Shown: positions 26,286 through 37,688 of the stretch, one piece after another
Layout: each line of letters starts with the position of its first letter
Numbering within the stretch: position 1 is the stretch's first letter
Origin: Coleophoma eucalyptorum
Taxonomy: Eukaryota > Ascomycota > Leotiomycetes > Helotiales > Dermateaceae
Reading direction: 5' to 3'
Assembly (NCBI GenBank): GCA_026120035.1
Contig: JALRME010000001.1
Span: forward strand, 3,547,909 to 3,611,908
DNA: 64,000 nt
Made by a program: the position numbers and the translations under genes
The notes under the pieces: generated by a model
What the model was told of the DNA's origin: nothing
Database searches by the model: none
Seen by the model: only the letters and a program-made list of their open reading frames with translations

Positions 26286-26971
26286 AGCAATGGTATGTGA
26301 ATGGTAAACAATGGCTGATGAAGATGATCGTGAGGTCCTGTGCTTGCAATTGACTTGCAAATGTACAGACTAGAAAACCTTGGGTTCCAAGCATTTGTGC
26401 CAGCCCCACATCTCTAGTCGGGTGGCTCAGTCGTTCTACGCATTTCAACGTTATGCAAGCAATTTACCCTAGAGTATGGATAGACAAAATAGCTTGTGAG
26501 GACGCGAGGAATTTTGGACTATCACTAACAGCAGCATGGAACCATTCCCTTTATTGCCGACGGAACGAGACTTCCGTGGATGACAGTAACACGAATCAAC
26601 CGGGCAAGCCTGCAACCTCTATTTTCTTACCAGCATAATTAATGGTAGGTCTCTTTGGGTAAGTGTTGTAATTGGCACAAAAATATTTAATTTGTCTGCG
26701 ATTGTATTAGAAAGAAATTATGCACGAGATAGTTTATGCGCGTGGGAGCCCTAACATCATCAGCTAGCTTTACCCAGCCCACTATGTTAGTGGCCCCTAG
26801 CCAGATCTTTGTAACTTCTAGGACAAATACTTCTATTCCTTCCACATGCAATATAGTTCCAAATAGCCTAATACTAATTAAAAAGTGTCTAGCGCAATGA
26901 GTTTGAACTTTATCTACGCGTTCTATTATCTCCTCGATCGCTATCTTTAAGGCTTTCCAGTGTTTGTAACG
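26286..26971. promoter_or_regulatory. Divergent promoter, P450 and hydrolase
   Basis: 686 bases between two outward-facing start codons, so it holds both promoters. It is AT-rich in the middle (an aaaatatttaatttg run near 26681). No gene is recognised. Confidence 0.5.
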
Positions 26972-28005
26972 ATGGCGAAAAGTTACGAGAAAGTCGTATT
27001 TAGGACTTTAGATGGGATACTACTGAGCGGATACTTATATGCTGCTTCCAGAAGAGGTCCGGCGGTCATTCTCACTCCAGGGGTAAGTGTATCCAGATAA
27101 TTACTTATTACGTGCGGTATTCCCGAAGAAGGGGAGTCTTCATGTAGTACGAATTGCTAGAATACGGTCGCAGCTAACATCTACAGTTCAACTGTATCAA
27201 GGAAGAATTTTATCCAGGGTTTTGCGAATGTTTCCAGAAAGCTGGAATTACGGCACTTATCTATGACCCACGAAACACAGGCACAAGTGAGGGACTTCCA
27301 CGTAACGATATCGACCCGATCAAACAAGTGGAAGACTATTCCGATGCATTCATATATCTCAGCACACTGCCTATGGTTGATCCATCGGCCATCATTTTCT
27401 GGGGTGTCTCTTTCACGGGCGCCACTGTCATTGCCGCCGCAGCCATAGACAAACGCGTAGCTGCTGTTATTTGCGTTGCGCCCATTCTCCAATACTCATA
27501 TGTGAGTGATAGTTATGTGGACACAGTGGTAAAAAAGATGATTCGAGACCGAGAGAATCAGATCCTTCATGGGCAGCCACCTTTTTTCGTCTCAACAACT
27601 GAGTCTCGAGGACTGGTACCCGCAAATTCCCATATTGATGTGAATCCTAGAGAAGGAGATACCCCTCTCACACACAATCGCGGCGGTACAACTATTCAGT
27701 CTTTCCACCGATCACTTCTTTGGCAACCTGTTCCTCTAGGGTTAATGCATAGAATTAATCCTACGCCAATCATGTTCATGACTCCAGAACATGATACTAT
27801 TTCTCCAACTGAAAGCCAGATAGATATCTTTGCAACATTAAAAGGACCCAAGAAATTCCATCTTGCTCTTGGGAGAGGGCATGTGAATGTTCTTATGGGT
27901 GATGACATGGGTATGCTTGCAAAGATACAGTCAGACTTTATCTGGCAAGTTGTCAGGGGGAGATTCCAAGCTGTTAACCAAGTTGCGAACAACACCACCA
28001 AGTAA
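26972..28005 (+). CDS. Alpha/beta hydrolase, polyketide transferase type
   Basis: 309 residues in two exons (26972-27082 and 27187-28005). It opens with VVFRTLDGILLSGYLY and has the oxyanion region ILTPGFNCIKEEF. The nucleophile elbow is WGVSFTGA. An acid follows in PEHDTISP, and a histidine in GRGHVNVL. This pattern matches the fungal hydrolases that sit beside highly reducing PKSs and release or transfer the chain in trans, such as the fumagillin polyketide transferase. Adjacent to a PKS with no release domain, it is a likely offloading enzyme: either hydrolysis to a free acid or transfer to an alcohol. It is divergent from the P450. The family call is strong; the choice between hydrolase and acyltransferase is inference. 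Confidence 0.85.
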
Positions 28006-29131
28006 AGGATGTTCTATGGATATAAGCAGAAAATTTGCAAGTTTTATAATGCTAAATGAAGAAGAGGCATTTCGTAGATCAAATTAAGCCGGGGTCTCTG
28101 ACATTACATTGAGACCTTGAAGGGGTGGTGAGGGTGCGGTCTTCAAGATCAGAACTAAAAGGCTTCTGAAACTATAGTGAGATGGATTAAAAGTTACACC
28201 TCCCAAACTTCTACAGCTCAAAATGTTATGCTGTCTTGGTCTTAATACGCCCTTCCATATTTCACTCGCCATATCTTCTGTTCAATTTCTGAGACACTCG
28301 ATAGCACAGCAAATGTGTCTGATTGGTGCCTTCATTAAATCGCAAGAGAGGCAGCACACCTCGTGCCAAAATTTCATTCGTAAGGTTAAAAGTATAACTC
28401 AAGCGCTTGTGTAACTGCTAATCACACATATCAGGCTAGGACTTTTGACCGATCTTCGAAGCACCCTTCTACGGCTCCTCGAGACGACAATCCGAAAACA
28501 AACTTAACCATGCTCCTACCCATTTTCAACTAGAACTCTCAAGCACAATCATTGGTACCAGAAATGCCGAATACCCGACCTACGTGCGGAATCAGTGGAA
28601 GGCACTTTTCTAACAGGGTTGCCTTCTAAGAATTAGTGCGGCGCAGTATTACTTGGCAGATAAGAATGCTTTTATCTGTCTTCTATGGTGCCCGATAAAG
28701 CGGATTCACTGCTTCCGTGGGCAACGTGTAAAAACTCTCATTCTGCACAGCAGTACGTACATGTAAAAGTATGCGGATACAGGGACTATTATTGTGGCTC
28801 GGCACATCAACACGCCAACAAGGATTTGACAGAAGATTGGATCGTGGCTAGATGCAGAAACTTACTGTCTCATAATTTCACAATACTAATGCGCCGCAAA
28901 CCGGCAGGCAGACAATGAGAACCCCGCAGTGGTTTTTACCTCAATGTTACGTCGAAAACAGCCATTTGCTTAAAATACGCTTTGAGTTTTCGATGGACTA
29001 GCATGGATAAATTTTGCGGGATTATTCTTATGAGGCTCTTTTTGCAAGATCTTACAGATGCCTGAAGTGAATCCGCGTAATATAAAATAATCAAGGGATT
29101 TCTCAAAATCGTCAATCGAAACGTAGCAACC
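28006..29131. other. Intergenic region before the ACP-cAT gene
   Basis: 1.1 kb. It was read for leftover PKS domains (KR or ER) that would show the ACP-cAT gene to be a broken-off PKS tail, and none was found. A TATA-like stretch (gtaatataaaataatc) near 29080 lies about 50 bases before the next start codon. Confidence 0.5.
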
Positions 29132-31555
29132 ATGACTGTTGACTTTAGTAGTTCATTCTCAATGAGAAATACCCAAACAGGAAACTCTCTTAGCCTTCTC
29201 TCCGAGGAATATCGACCGGAGGCTGGAGATCACCATGCTGAAAACATTATCAGCTCGAACGGGCTTTACGCACCGTGTGTAGTAGAGGCGCCACTAAAAC
29301 CATCTGTCACTCAAAGCAAAATTGATGAAGAAGCTTGTGCTAGTATCTTTAAAAGTCTGATAGAAAAAGTAGCATCTCTGATTGGAATCCAACCCGAGGA
29401 GATTAAAGGAAATGTACAATTGTCTGAAATAGGGCTTGATTCATTTCTTGCAACAGAAATTCATGATGTATGTTGCGCCCGGGCTAGGGGCATTCACTTT
29501 TCTTTCCTCTTCTCCAAATTCGCCCGCTATGATACGATGTCAAATTCTCAAACTACTTCTGACTATGATAGTGGATCAACTCGACGTTTGCGACTTCAAT
29601 CGAGATCTCAGATATCTTAGACGCCTCAAATCTGTTAGAACTAGCCATTTTGGTTAGGCACAATTCATTGACTACGCGGCGACTCCAGAAATTACAGAAA
29701 TATGGAGATGAAACTGACTCAAAAGTGCTGAATGAATTGAAATTTACAGAATATAAAAGAATGCCGAATCTGCCCCTCCCTCGGCTTGAAAGTACTCTCA
29801 ATACCTATCTGTCATCTATCAAAGCAATCGCCACATCGGAAGAATATAATCACACTCAAAAGATTGTGGCGGAATTTCTCAAACCCGATTCTGTTGGTCG
29901 GAAGTTGCAGGCACGTCTCAAGGAACGGGAAGATAACCCCGATATCGATTGCTGGCTTATCGATCTATACAATGAGTCTAATTTCCTTGATCGAAATACT
30001 CCCTTGGCCCCGTTTGGAAGCTTTTTCTACACTCACAAGTTGAGCAAATTTCAACATACGCAAGCCGAAAGAGCAGCGGTGATTACCGTTGCTGCAAGAA
30101 AATATCAATACTTGTACAAAGCTGGGAAGGTTCAATCTGACAAGCTCAATGGTCAAGGTACTTGTATGTATTCATTTCAGTGGCTTTTTAATACGCATCG
30201 GAAGCCCTGTGTTGGGCGAGATAGGATGGAGAGATTTGAAGACGAAGATTACATTGTTGTTTTGAGCCGTGGAAGGATATTCAGAATAAATCTTAGCAAT
30301 GACCAGGGAGTCGTGCCTTACGAAGAATTGAAATTGACTTTTGGGGCAATATTGACAAAAGAAGATAGAGAACTCTCGTGGATCGGCTTTTTAACAGCTG
30401 ATAACCGTGATACTTGGGCTAAGGTGAGGAATTCAAAATCCAAAAAGTAACCTTGCCTGACAGTCAATCTAGATTCGAGAAGTGGTAAAAGAGGCAAGCA
30501 ATGCGAATGCAAAATGCTTGATGGTCATTCAGCGAGCGTCATTTGTTGTTTGTCTTGACGACGCTGCACCAAATACAAGCACTGAACGAGCGTACCACTA
30601 TCATTTTGGTGACGGCTCGAATCGTTGGTGGGATAAAGGAATGCAGTTTGTTATCTGCACCAACGGCACCTCGGGACAACTTGTCGAGCACGCAATGATT
30701 GATGCTTCAACAGTGTACCCTTTGAATATTTTCATGAGCAAAGAAATCATGGCCCATCGGCCTGATACTTCATCTCTTAATGTCGCTGATATCAAGCTTG
30801 AGGAATATACCTTAACTTCGACCCCTGAAATCGACAGCCACATTAGACGAGTTCAAATGGTTTATCAAGAAAGTTGCAAAGGATACGAGCATCGTTTTCT
30901 TGATATTTCAACATTCGGAGCGTCGTTAGCTCGCGGTCAGAAGTTTCCTGTTAAAAGCACCTTTCAAATGGCTGTTGCACTTGCATCCCGAGCTCATTTT
31001 GGATACAATCCTGCATTGTGGGACGGTGTTTCCCTTGGCTCATTTTACCGTGGCCGAGTAGAGATAAATCAGGTAACTCTTCCCTCTGTTGTCGCATTCA
31101 CGACTGCTGCGCTTGATCCGCTTACCCCTATCTCTACTCGTCGCAATCTCTTATTTGGCGCTGCGAGAATCCACGCAAACTCAGTCACACGAGCAGTAAG
31201 AGGACGAGGGTTTGATCGTCATATGACAAGTTTAAGGCAGATGGTGAAAGAAGGAGAGGAAGTACCGGAACTATTTAGGGACGAGGTTTATCAGAAGAGC
31301 AGACCACGAAAGATCATGAGCCACTGCCATGCGACGGGAATGGCAGAAAAGGGGTTTGCATTGAGAGATCTAGATGCTGTTTGGGTACACTTTGAAATCG
31401 AGGATGAAAGGTAAGTCCAGATATTTTACGACATGCCGATTGCTAACTGGATGAATAGAGTGAGGTTTTCAATTACAGGACGAAAGGGGAAAACGGAGGC
31501 ATTTGAAGTAGCTCTTAGGGAGGCTTTAGAAACTGTCAGACTCTTGCTAGTATAG
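29132..31555 (+). CDS. Stand-alone ACP-carnitine acyltransferase didomain protein
   Basis: 740 residues in four exons: 29132-29467, 29572-30423, 30473-31410, 31459-31555. After a low-complexity leader of about 60 residues comes an acyl carrier domain (about 65-140). Its phosphopantetheine serine is Ser104 in EIGLDSFLA, and its last helix, reading ISDILDASNL, is joined through the first intron. From about residue 160 a choline/carnitine acyltransferase domain follows, with NGTSGQLVEHAM holding the catalytic histidine (about His469) and DGSNRWWDK before it. In known fungal PKSs this ACP-cAT pair is the C-terminal end of the synthase and moves the finished chain to a polyalcohol or other small acceptor. 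Here it is a separate protein with its own start, promoter and complete ends. The nearby PKS has its own ACP, so the chain would have to be passed between carriers or loaded onto this ACP directly. Confidence 0.85.
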
Positions 31556-32536
31556 CTGAAATCACTAAACAGTACTACTGCGGACTCGAGAACCCCCCGA
31601 TTATGCCGTAACTGGGTTCTTTTCACATACAAAAAATGTTATTACGTAGTTTTAGCCAGCGAGAACCTAATGGTTAATATTTACTTCTTCAATGCTATTG
31701 CAATTCGTACGATCAAACATATTAAATCAACTAGTCTATGAAGCCCGGTATGCATCTTGCAGTACGACTGCCGCTGTGGAGTCCTAGAAATGGTAATGAA
31801 ATACCTCGCGCATGTTGGAGAATCATGGTCTGTCGGCCGATTTTGCGGAAGATTCCATTCAGAAATCTTACCCACTTTCCAGACCTGATTTTGGAGTCTA
31901 GACTCTACCACCCTTACTTCGTACATTCTACGAGTACGTTGAAGCAAAGTTATGAAAGAACAGTACCTTGGGACCAAGATGAGAAACGTGTTGAAAACAG
32001 CAACTAGGCCTCGAGAGAAGCATCTTGATTGAATCTGTCAACGATGAGTGCGCCACTGTGGCTACGTAGACGCCATCTTGCGCTCAAAAAGACCCGACCT
32101 CCAGAGGAATGAACGACCCCGGAAGTCTCGGGAAGCCCCGCAAACAACCCAAAGCTTTGATTTAAGACGCGTTATTAGCAATTTCTTGTGTAGACTAAAT
32201 GTTCACTTTCCAGAATACTGAGGGTAGTATGCATGATCTTGCACAAACCTGTCCACTTTCCTAGCAGTCGTAAGCATGGATTTATGCATCCTATTTGCGG
32301 GATCTGAAGTTTCCCCCACTACATGCTTAATGCCTCTTATCTAACAATGTTACTGTCCCCACATATGGTCCCTCAATCAATATTCAACCCCTGTAGAACA
32401 ATTTCATATCGCCCTTTATAATGCTTTCTTCTTGCCTTTCTCAAAAATTCTATTACCACCAGTAAAGTCAGCCAGAGCCCTTGGCCCCCTGTGCATTTTG
32501 TCCTTTTAACATTTTTATAGCTTTGTACCTTCAATT
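31556..32536. other. Intergenic region
   Basis: About 1 kb with no recognised gene. A tttataatgc run near 32415 may be the core promoter of the following secreted enzyme, about 120 bases before its start. Confidence 0.4.
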
Positions 32537-33735
32537 ATGTCGGCAAGGATGCTCTCGTACTTCGTTTTGTTTGCGCTATCTCTAAGATCTGTTGCTTCAC
32601 AAACCTACTTAGTCGATAACTCCTTCAAACTCGATGTACATTCACATGTCGTCCCTGATTTCTGGAGGCAAGCGCTTATCGACAATGGATATACTGTCAC
32701 CAACGGAACCCTCTATAGTGATGGCTTCCCTGTGCCGGAATGGGATTTGGAATCACACATTGCCGCCATGGACACACAAGGGGTGAACTATTCAACTCTC
32801 TCGGTGAGTGCGCCAGGTGTCAACTTCCTTGCGGACGACCCTCCTGCAGCCGCAGACATGGCAAGGTCTCTGAACGAGGCCATGTATAATTACACGCAAC
32901 TTTATCCCACTAGACTTGGTGGCATGTGTGTCCTCCCGCTACCAGATGTTGAGCTGGCACTTGCTGAGATCACTGTAATATTCCACCCTCGATTCATTTC
33001 ATCAAGTTAATCAAAGCTAGTACTGTCTAGAGACCCTTAGTTTTGACGGTATCGGAATGTACACCAATGCCAACGGTACCTATCTTGGCGACGATGCTCT
33101 CGACCCTGTTTTCGACTTGATCAGTAGTTATAGCGCCACTGTCTTCGTCCACCCGGCTGCGCCAGGATGCAAGGGAGCCGATATAGGGCATCCCGATCCT
33201 ATGACTGAGTATCCTTTCGATTCCGTCCGTGCAATGGAGAACATGCTCCTCACCGGCCAACGCGCCAGCTATTCCGATATCAACATCATTTTCCCTCATG
33301 GGGGAGGCGCAATGCCATACCTCGGTACGCGCATCGCTGGAATGGCGAGTCTGAGTTTTCTAGGCAGTTTAAGTGTCGCGACTAGTCTGGCGCAGTTCAA
33401 AAACTATATCTTCGATACAGCAAGTGCGACCACCGTAATACAGCTGATGGCCATGAATGAATTTGGAGGCGTAAGGAAGATTGTAACGGGAACAGATTGT
33501 AAGCGTCTTCTATATAGCTTGTACACGAATTTCAAGGGCAGAGAGAGTCGGCCTAGTATACTAATCGTAAAAAATAGATCCTTACGTCCCGCTCGTACAG
33601 TCTGAACCTGGACTTGCAGCTATACAGACCAATGGAAATTACACTGATGCGCAAATGGCTCTTATCAATAATCAAAATGCCTTGAACATCTTCCCAGGAG
33701 TTGCAACGAAGCTAGGGTTCTCAATTGTTTCGTAG
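32537..33735 (+). CDS. Secreted amidohydrolase-family decarboxylase (ACMSD-like)
   Basis: About 357 residues in three exons (32537-32974, 33021-33498, 33578-33735). It opens with a signal peptide ending VASQ, so it is likely secreted or vacuolar. The metal site is complete: DVHSH, then VFVHPAAPG, then FPHGGGAMPYL, and an aspartate in GTDYP formed across the second intron. The family includes aminocarboxymuconate-semialdehyde decarboxylase and the fungal 6-methylsalicylate decarboxylases, which remove a carboxylate from an aromatic or unsaturated acid. A second in-frame ATG at 32549 could also be the start; both leave the signal peptide. It lies between the two clusters, and membership of either is unclear. 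Confidence 0.82.
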
Positions 33736-34535
33736 TTGTTATATAATATAGTTGAATTTATAGTATTCATACTTATTTATAAGAGGCTTGTAAATTTTGT
33801 TGTATTTTATGTGATACTTAAAAGCCTGTGGCTGCTAAACGGGTGACTGCGAACTGTGTAGCTACATATTCTGAACTCCTCTCAAGCAGAGCAAAAGTAG
33901 CCTTGTGCGCGATCAACAACATCGGACGTCCTCTCCTTCGGGTTATACTTTTATCGTGACGAAATTTTGACTTTTCAATTTAGGCTTTTATTTTCTCTTA
34001 TACAGTTTTGCGCTCTGCCTAAAATGATGACCCTATTCGATTATCGGCTACTCGAACTTTGTCGCTTCAGTCGGCTTTCTTAAGACGCCAAAGTAGAGCC
34101 GGCATTATTTTTTGTGGCACATAATTTAATAGTAAAAGGGGCGACAATCATCCTCTGCCTTCCTCCTGATTATTGAGAGACCAGCAAGAATGTCTGGAGT
34201 ATAGCCATTATACTAGGACGTTCATTTGGTAAATTATCTATTCTCGGATTGTAAGGAAGTTTCATAACAGCTTATAATGGTAGTACAGGTTATACAACCC
34301 GTGCTTGTCTAATATGAAACCATTGTGAATATCAAGTATGACCTGGTCCTGAACTGCTACGAACTGGTTCCGCTACCAAATGTAACAACTTCGCGTAGAC
34401 GAAAGCATGTTTCGTCAGAAAGTCTAAATATCACAAAATTCTCTTCAGTAATCTTGAATAATGAATTTTACGTAAACCCGAACGTTCTTTATATGGAATT
34501 AGGTCTCTAATATCTTCCCTATCCAGTTTATCTCT
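33736..34535. other. Intergenic, convergent 3' ends
   Basis: 800 bases between two genes that end towards each other. It is AT-rich after the decarboxylase stop. No gene is recognised. Confidence 0.4.
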
Positions 34536-35438
34536 TCATAGCATTACTTTAACCGTAATCGGACGATTTCTCTGTGCTACTTGCCGCTTCTGATGTGTCA
34601 TCCAGCCTGCATTGACAAAAATCGTCTCTTTTCCTCGCTCGGCCTTCTTAATCCCCTCCTCCGTGCCCGTAAAATCAAAGGTATTCAGTGTCGCTGGTCC
34701 GCTCAGCCTCTCTACTTTCCTCCTCTCTTCTGACATCGTCAGTAACTCTGGTGATCCCCCGAGCCCCGCCTCGTCCCACTTCACCTGCTCCAACCCCCAG
34801 CTGTAGTGGAAATGTCCAAACACGCAGAGGAGTGGCTTAGACTCGGCAATCTTCCTGGCCAGGATGGGGCACCCTATGAGACCGGGCATATTCGCATTGT
34901 CCAGTCGGTCTACAGGCGGGCCGTGGGTCACCCAGATCTGCACCCCATCGTCGGCACCCGGTGCTGTCTCCCATGCGGCCTCAGCATCAGGGTCAGGATG
35001 TGGATGGTATGAAAACGGATATTTGTTGCCGGAGAACTCGGGCGTCAGCGGATTCCCGTAGACCCTGATCTCTCGCTTTACGCCGTTCTGCTTGGTGTAC
35101 CCGACCACGCTTGTCTCGCGATCTAGATATACCACGCCCTTGCTCTTCGCACTTTCGGACAGAAACAATGCCAATATGTCGGGGTCATATCGCTTACTCC
35201 CCCGGTCCAGCTCTACGTCGCCGTTGCCTCCGGTCAGGATCTTTAGTTTATGCGGTAGTTGTGAAATCCATTTCAGGGCCGCGGCGTACTGCTCGATGGT
35301 GCTGCCGCGATCCACGATGTCGCCAGCATGGATGAAGATGTCTCCATCTGGGATTTGTGGCGTAGGGTCATCATTGTGCGTGTCTGCGATGCACACAATG
35401 TAGAGCGCGGAGGTTTCAAATGTGGGCTGAGACATCAT
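34536..35438 (-). CDS. Calcineurin-like metallophosphoesterase with altered GNH motif
   Basis: About 300 residues in one exon. The start is set at the double ATG (35438 or 35435), just before the folded domain. Four of the five metal-binding signatures of the PF00149 family are normal: ADTHND, HAGDIVDRG, WVTHGPP and FGHFHYSWG. The remaining one, usually GNHD or GNHE, reads GNGD, so the histidine that acts as metal ligand or general acid is glycine. The family hydrolyses phosphomonoesters or diesters. The loss may weaken or abolish activity, or the residue may be supplied elsewhere. The gene is clearly richer in G and C, and uses more G/C-ending codons, than its neighbours. It lies just beside a transposon-derived region. 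Confidence 0.82.
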   Translation of the reverse strand: MMSQPTFETSALYIVCIADTHNDDPTPQIPDGDIFIHAGDIVDRGSTIEQYAAALKWISQLPHKLKILTGGNGDVELDRGSKRYDPDILALFLSESAKSKGVVYLDRETSVVGYTKQNGVKREIRVYGNPLTPEFSGNKYPFSYHPHPDPDAEAAWETAPGADDGVQIWVTHGPPVDRLDNANMPGLIGCPILARKIAESKPLLCVFGHFHYSWGLEQVKWDEAGLGGSPELLTMSEERRKVERLSGPATLNTFDFTGTEEGIKKAERGKETIFVNAGWMTHQKRQVAQRNRPITVKVML

Positions 35439-35906
35439 TCCGTTGGGAAGCAGGTGGTAGCAATAATAAGCATTACACTGTAGCAATTTGTAATACTTTT
35501 ATGAATCGGTACACCGCACTTGGGCTTAGTCAGCAGTATAAAATACTTGGGACATGCGACGTCCTTACAGTACATGCCCACCGACGGAGGATGTACAGCG
35601 AATAGCCTTTGCACCTACTGGGAAGCAGTATTCAGTCCTCTACTATTCTCTATATCGGATCCAGTCTACGATGGTTACGTCCTTAGGTTTATAGCTATAG
35701 TAAATTCGAAGCGGCTCTAGATGTAGATTAGCAAGCTAGGTCTTGTAGTAGAATAGATTATTCAGTTGTTACTAGAGGTGTCAAAAGTAATAAGATTAGT
35801 CCTCCTCCATAATACTATAGTAGGTCACCTTGATGTCATTTACCATTTTAGGAATACTTTTCTAAGTTAAGTTTAGTTTGAGAATTACTTATAAGTCGAT
35901 TAGGTA
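35439..35906. other. AT-rich intergenic DNA beside the transposon
   Basis: No gene is seen. TA dinucleotides are frequent and the composition is like the body of the neighbouring element, which suggests RIP spreading or older inserted DNA. It contains the left TA target site at 35905-35906. Confidence 0.4.
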
Positions 35907-35957
35907 ACGTATTCCACAAGCGAGTCGTGCACACAAGCGAGTCGTGCATCATTGTAC
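35907..35957 (+). repeat. Left terminal inverted repeat, 51 bp
   Basis: Exact reverse complement of 37689-37739. Inside it the 17-nt unit CACAAGCGAGTCGTGCA occurs twice in tandem (35915-35931 and 35932-35948), which could be paired transposase-binding sites. Confidence 0.92.
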
Positions 35958-36009
35958 TATATCGTAACAAATTCCAATAGATTATAACAACGCTATAAAA
36001 CAGTACTCA

Positions 36010-37659
36010 CCTTATAGTAATAGATTCCTAGGGTTCTTTACATATACGAGCATTATGCCCAGGTTGATTACATAAGCCACAGTGTCGTTGTCGCCCTTTT
36101 GAGCCCTCGGCTTGTGTAGTTCTATCTCCTTTATCTTCTTGGTTTTGAGCACTTTGGATAAGTTCTTAGCCTTCCTCGACTGTAAGACTTCCACCTTGGT
36201 ATATACGCCTCTTTCGCTTTCTATCCCTTCTCTTTTTGGCTTGGTTTGCCTCTTATAAGGCTTTAACCTCAGCCCTAAGAAGTATAGCCGAGTGGACCAT
36301 AATTTGAGCTCCTTTAACTAGCTAGTCAAAGGCCGTATTAATTAGAGTTGGAGAGCTATTCTGGTGTTATATAATACGATCCTTAATATATGAAGTCTGA
36401 AATTCAAGCTCTACTATATTCTATAGAGTCTTTGACGTCCAGTCTAGCTCTAGCTCCTTAGTAGGAAGTAGTGACGGTGGTGTTTTTAACTAGATATTAA
36501 GGTGGGAAAGGATATACTCTAGGTCGTATGGAACCAATCCTATAGCTCGAAATCCATTTTTGATATTCTGTTTCGTAAAAGCAGCTTTAAATGCCTCCTT
36601 GAATGTAGGGAGGAACTCAAGCTTCGTAATATAATGAATTCGGACTCGAATAAGCTTTTCGATCTACTTACCGTATAATGCCTTTAATAGACTAAAACAT
36701 CCTACGTCTAAAGGCTAGAGTATATAAGAGGAATACGAAGGCATACAAAGTGTAATAATATTATTTTCTATATAGAATTACTAGAATTAAGTTGAATAAT
36801 AGGACTCGTAACCATCTAGAATTAAGAGACGGTATTTCCTAATTATACGCCTCTTTGTATATCTATCAAAGTACTAAATCCATTAGAATCTAATTTCGTT
36901 TGTAGTCCACCCGTTCTTACTTAGTATTATTACCTAATCTTATAGGAGATCCGAGTCTTTATACTAGGCCGAGAGGTAGTTCTACCCTTTGAAAATAACA
37001 AATAGAGGAATAGTCCAACCGTACGAATTAATCCCTTGTATAATTAATACTCATTCTTGATTCCCTAGCTATACAGTCTTCGGTCGATTCCTTACCTCTA
37101 AGCTTATAACAACCTTAGTAGTAGTAATAACTCCTATAAGAAATCCAGCTTTATCGAAGTTGTATATATCCTCTTCTAGGATTCTATATTTTGTAACTAT
37201 ATTTCGTACGAGCTTAAACCAGTCTCTAATAACAACTGGATCTTTATATTAAGCTCTCTTATAGTCGTACTTACGATTAAACTTCGTCTTGATCTCTATA
37301 CGACGTTTAATAAAGTTCGAGGCCCAATTAACGCCTACTGGAGGTACGTCGCGTTCGACGAGGAGAAGATCTACTATTTCTTGTATATACTATGGCTGAG
37401 GAGGAAACCTACGCGAATCTAGGTCGAGTATATACTATATAATAGCTTCTTCTTCTTCTAGAGTAAGCTTTCGAGAATTAGGTATAGAATCGCGTCGAGG
37501 AGGCATTCCGCGTATTCGATCGTGTAGCGTTTGAGGAGGTATTTCGTATGCTATTACAGCTACTCGAGCGCTCTTAAATTGGTATTGTTTTAAAGCTTGA
37601 ATAGCTAGGAGTATTCTACCTTCTTTATTAGTAGAGAGAGCTTGTTTTGGTTGAGACAT
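36010..37659 (-). pseudogene. Transposase remnant (CENP-B/DDE type)
   Basis: It starts at the ATG at 37659 with a psq-type helix-turn-helix region. That region includes KEGRILLAIQALKQYQ and VIAYEIPPQTLHDRIRG, as in Fot1/pogo transposases. The frame then hits TAG codons where the family has glutamine (after EEAII, and after FPPQP), the typical CAG-to-TAG result of RIP. Near the C-terminus (about 36030-36110) a zinc knuckle C-x2-C-x4-H-x4-C survives, reading CGLCNQPGHNARIC. The middle DDE region is too decayed to follow by eye. Confidence 0.82.
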
Positions 37660-37688
37660 AGTAGGTTTGATTAGGTAGGCGCGTTTTC

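Noticed and set aside
28006..29131. Leftover PKS domains upstream of the ACP-cAT gene
   Set aside because: All frames were read for KR or ER motifs and none was found, so a recent split in place is not supported.
29468..29571. Apparent truncation of the ACP before the cAT domain
   Set aside because: The 104-base intron joins EIHD to WINST, completing the last ACP helices and the link to the cAT domain.
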